A stretch of DNA of 6,212 bases. Source: Clostridiales bacterium UBA6330. GTDB taxonomy: Bacteria > Bacillota > Clostridia > Oscillospirales > CAG-272. The translations under genes were made by a program, and so were the position numbers. Numbering within the stretch: the first letter of the stretch is position 1; each line of letters begins with the position of its first letter. Shown in pieces: positions 6,195 through 6,212 of the stretch. The notes under the pieces were generated by a model. It had not been told where the DNA came from and did no database searches. It was given only the letters and a program-made list of their open reading frames with translations. The stretch covers positions 1-6,212 of the forward strand of contig DJSQ01000200.1 in NCBI GenBank assembly GCA_002438075.1, written 5' to 3'.

Positions 6195-6199
6195 CCTCC
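6195..6199 (-). promoter_or_regulatory. ribosome binding site of prs, deciding the start codon
   Basis: GGAGG on the minus strand, preceded by TTTT, sits five bases before the ATG at 6189. The alternative TTG at 6201-6199 would use the first G of this site as its own third base, so it could not be served by it. Confidence 0.8.
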
Positions 6200-6212
6200 A
6201 AAATATGTTTTT

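Noticed and set aside
6190..6201. TTG start for prs four codons upstream of the ATG
   Set aside because: The TTG and the next codon lie in the GGAGG binding site itself, which properly serves the ATG at 6189.

Overview
The window looks like chromosomal DNA from an anaerobic, fairly GC-rich member of the Clostridia (Bacillota), perhaps an Oscillospiraceae/Ruminococcaceae relative. This is an inference. It rests on strong AGGAGG-type ribosome binding sites, a glycyl-radical pyruvate formate-lyase with its activase, a long PRPP synthetase of a type I recall from Lachnospiraceae and Ruminococcaceae, and a hairpin-rich intergenic repeat. No phage, plasmid, transposase, CRISPR or defence gene is visible.

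All five genes lie on the minus strand, so transcription runs from right to left. Position 6189 starts prs (PRPP synthetase). A 60-70 base gap with a terminator-like hairpin follows, then eda (KDPG aldolase) and kdgK (KDG kinase), which overlap by 4 bases. A 145-base intergenic region carries an extended -10 promoter, upstream repeated half-sites and a leader hairpin. It is followed by pflA (activase) and pflB (pyruvate formate-lyase), which also overlap by 4 bases. The left 200 bases hold no gene. They contain a 27-bp perfect hairpin, a multi-hairpin domain, and a terminator whose T-run faces the opposite way from pflB.

The four catabolic genes form consecutive steps. KdgK phosphorylates 2-keto-3-deoxygluconate (KDG). 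Eda splits the resulting KDPG into pyruvate and glyceraldehyde-3-phosphate. PflB, switched on by PflA, converts pyruvate and CoA into acetyl-CoA and formate. Together they would carry sugar-acid carbon (for example from pectin or glucuronate) to acetyl-CoA without oxygen. The earlier uronate steps are not in the window. prs belongs to nucleotide, histidine and tryptophan synthesis, and its tie to the others is only positional.

The proteins are well-known families and I see no clearly new protein system. The less ordinary material is in the non-coding DNA: the composite hairpin repeat at the left edge, the hairpin pressed against the eda ribosome binding site, and the promoter/leader region of pflA.
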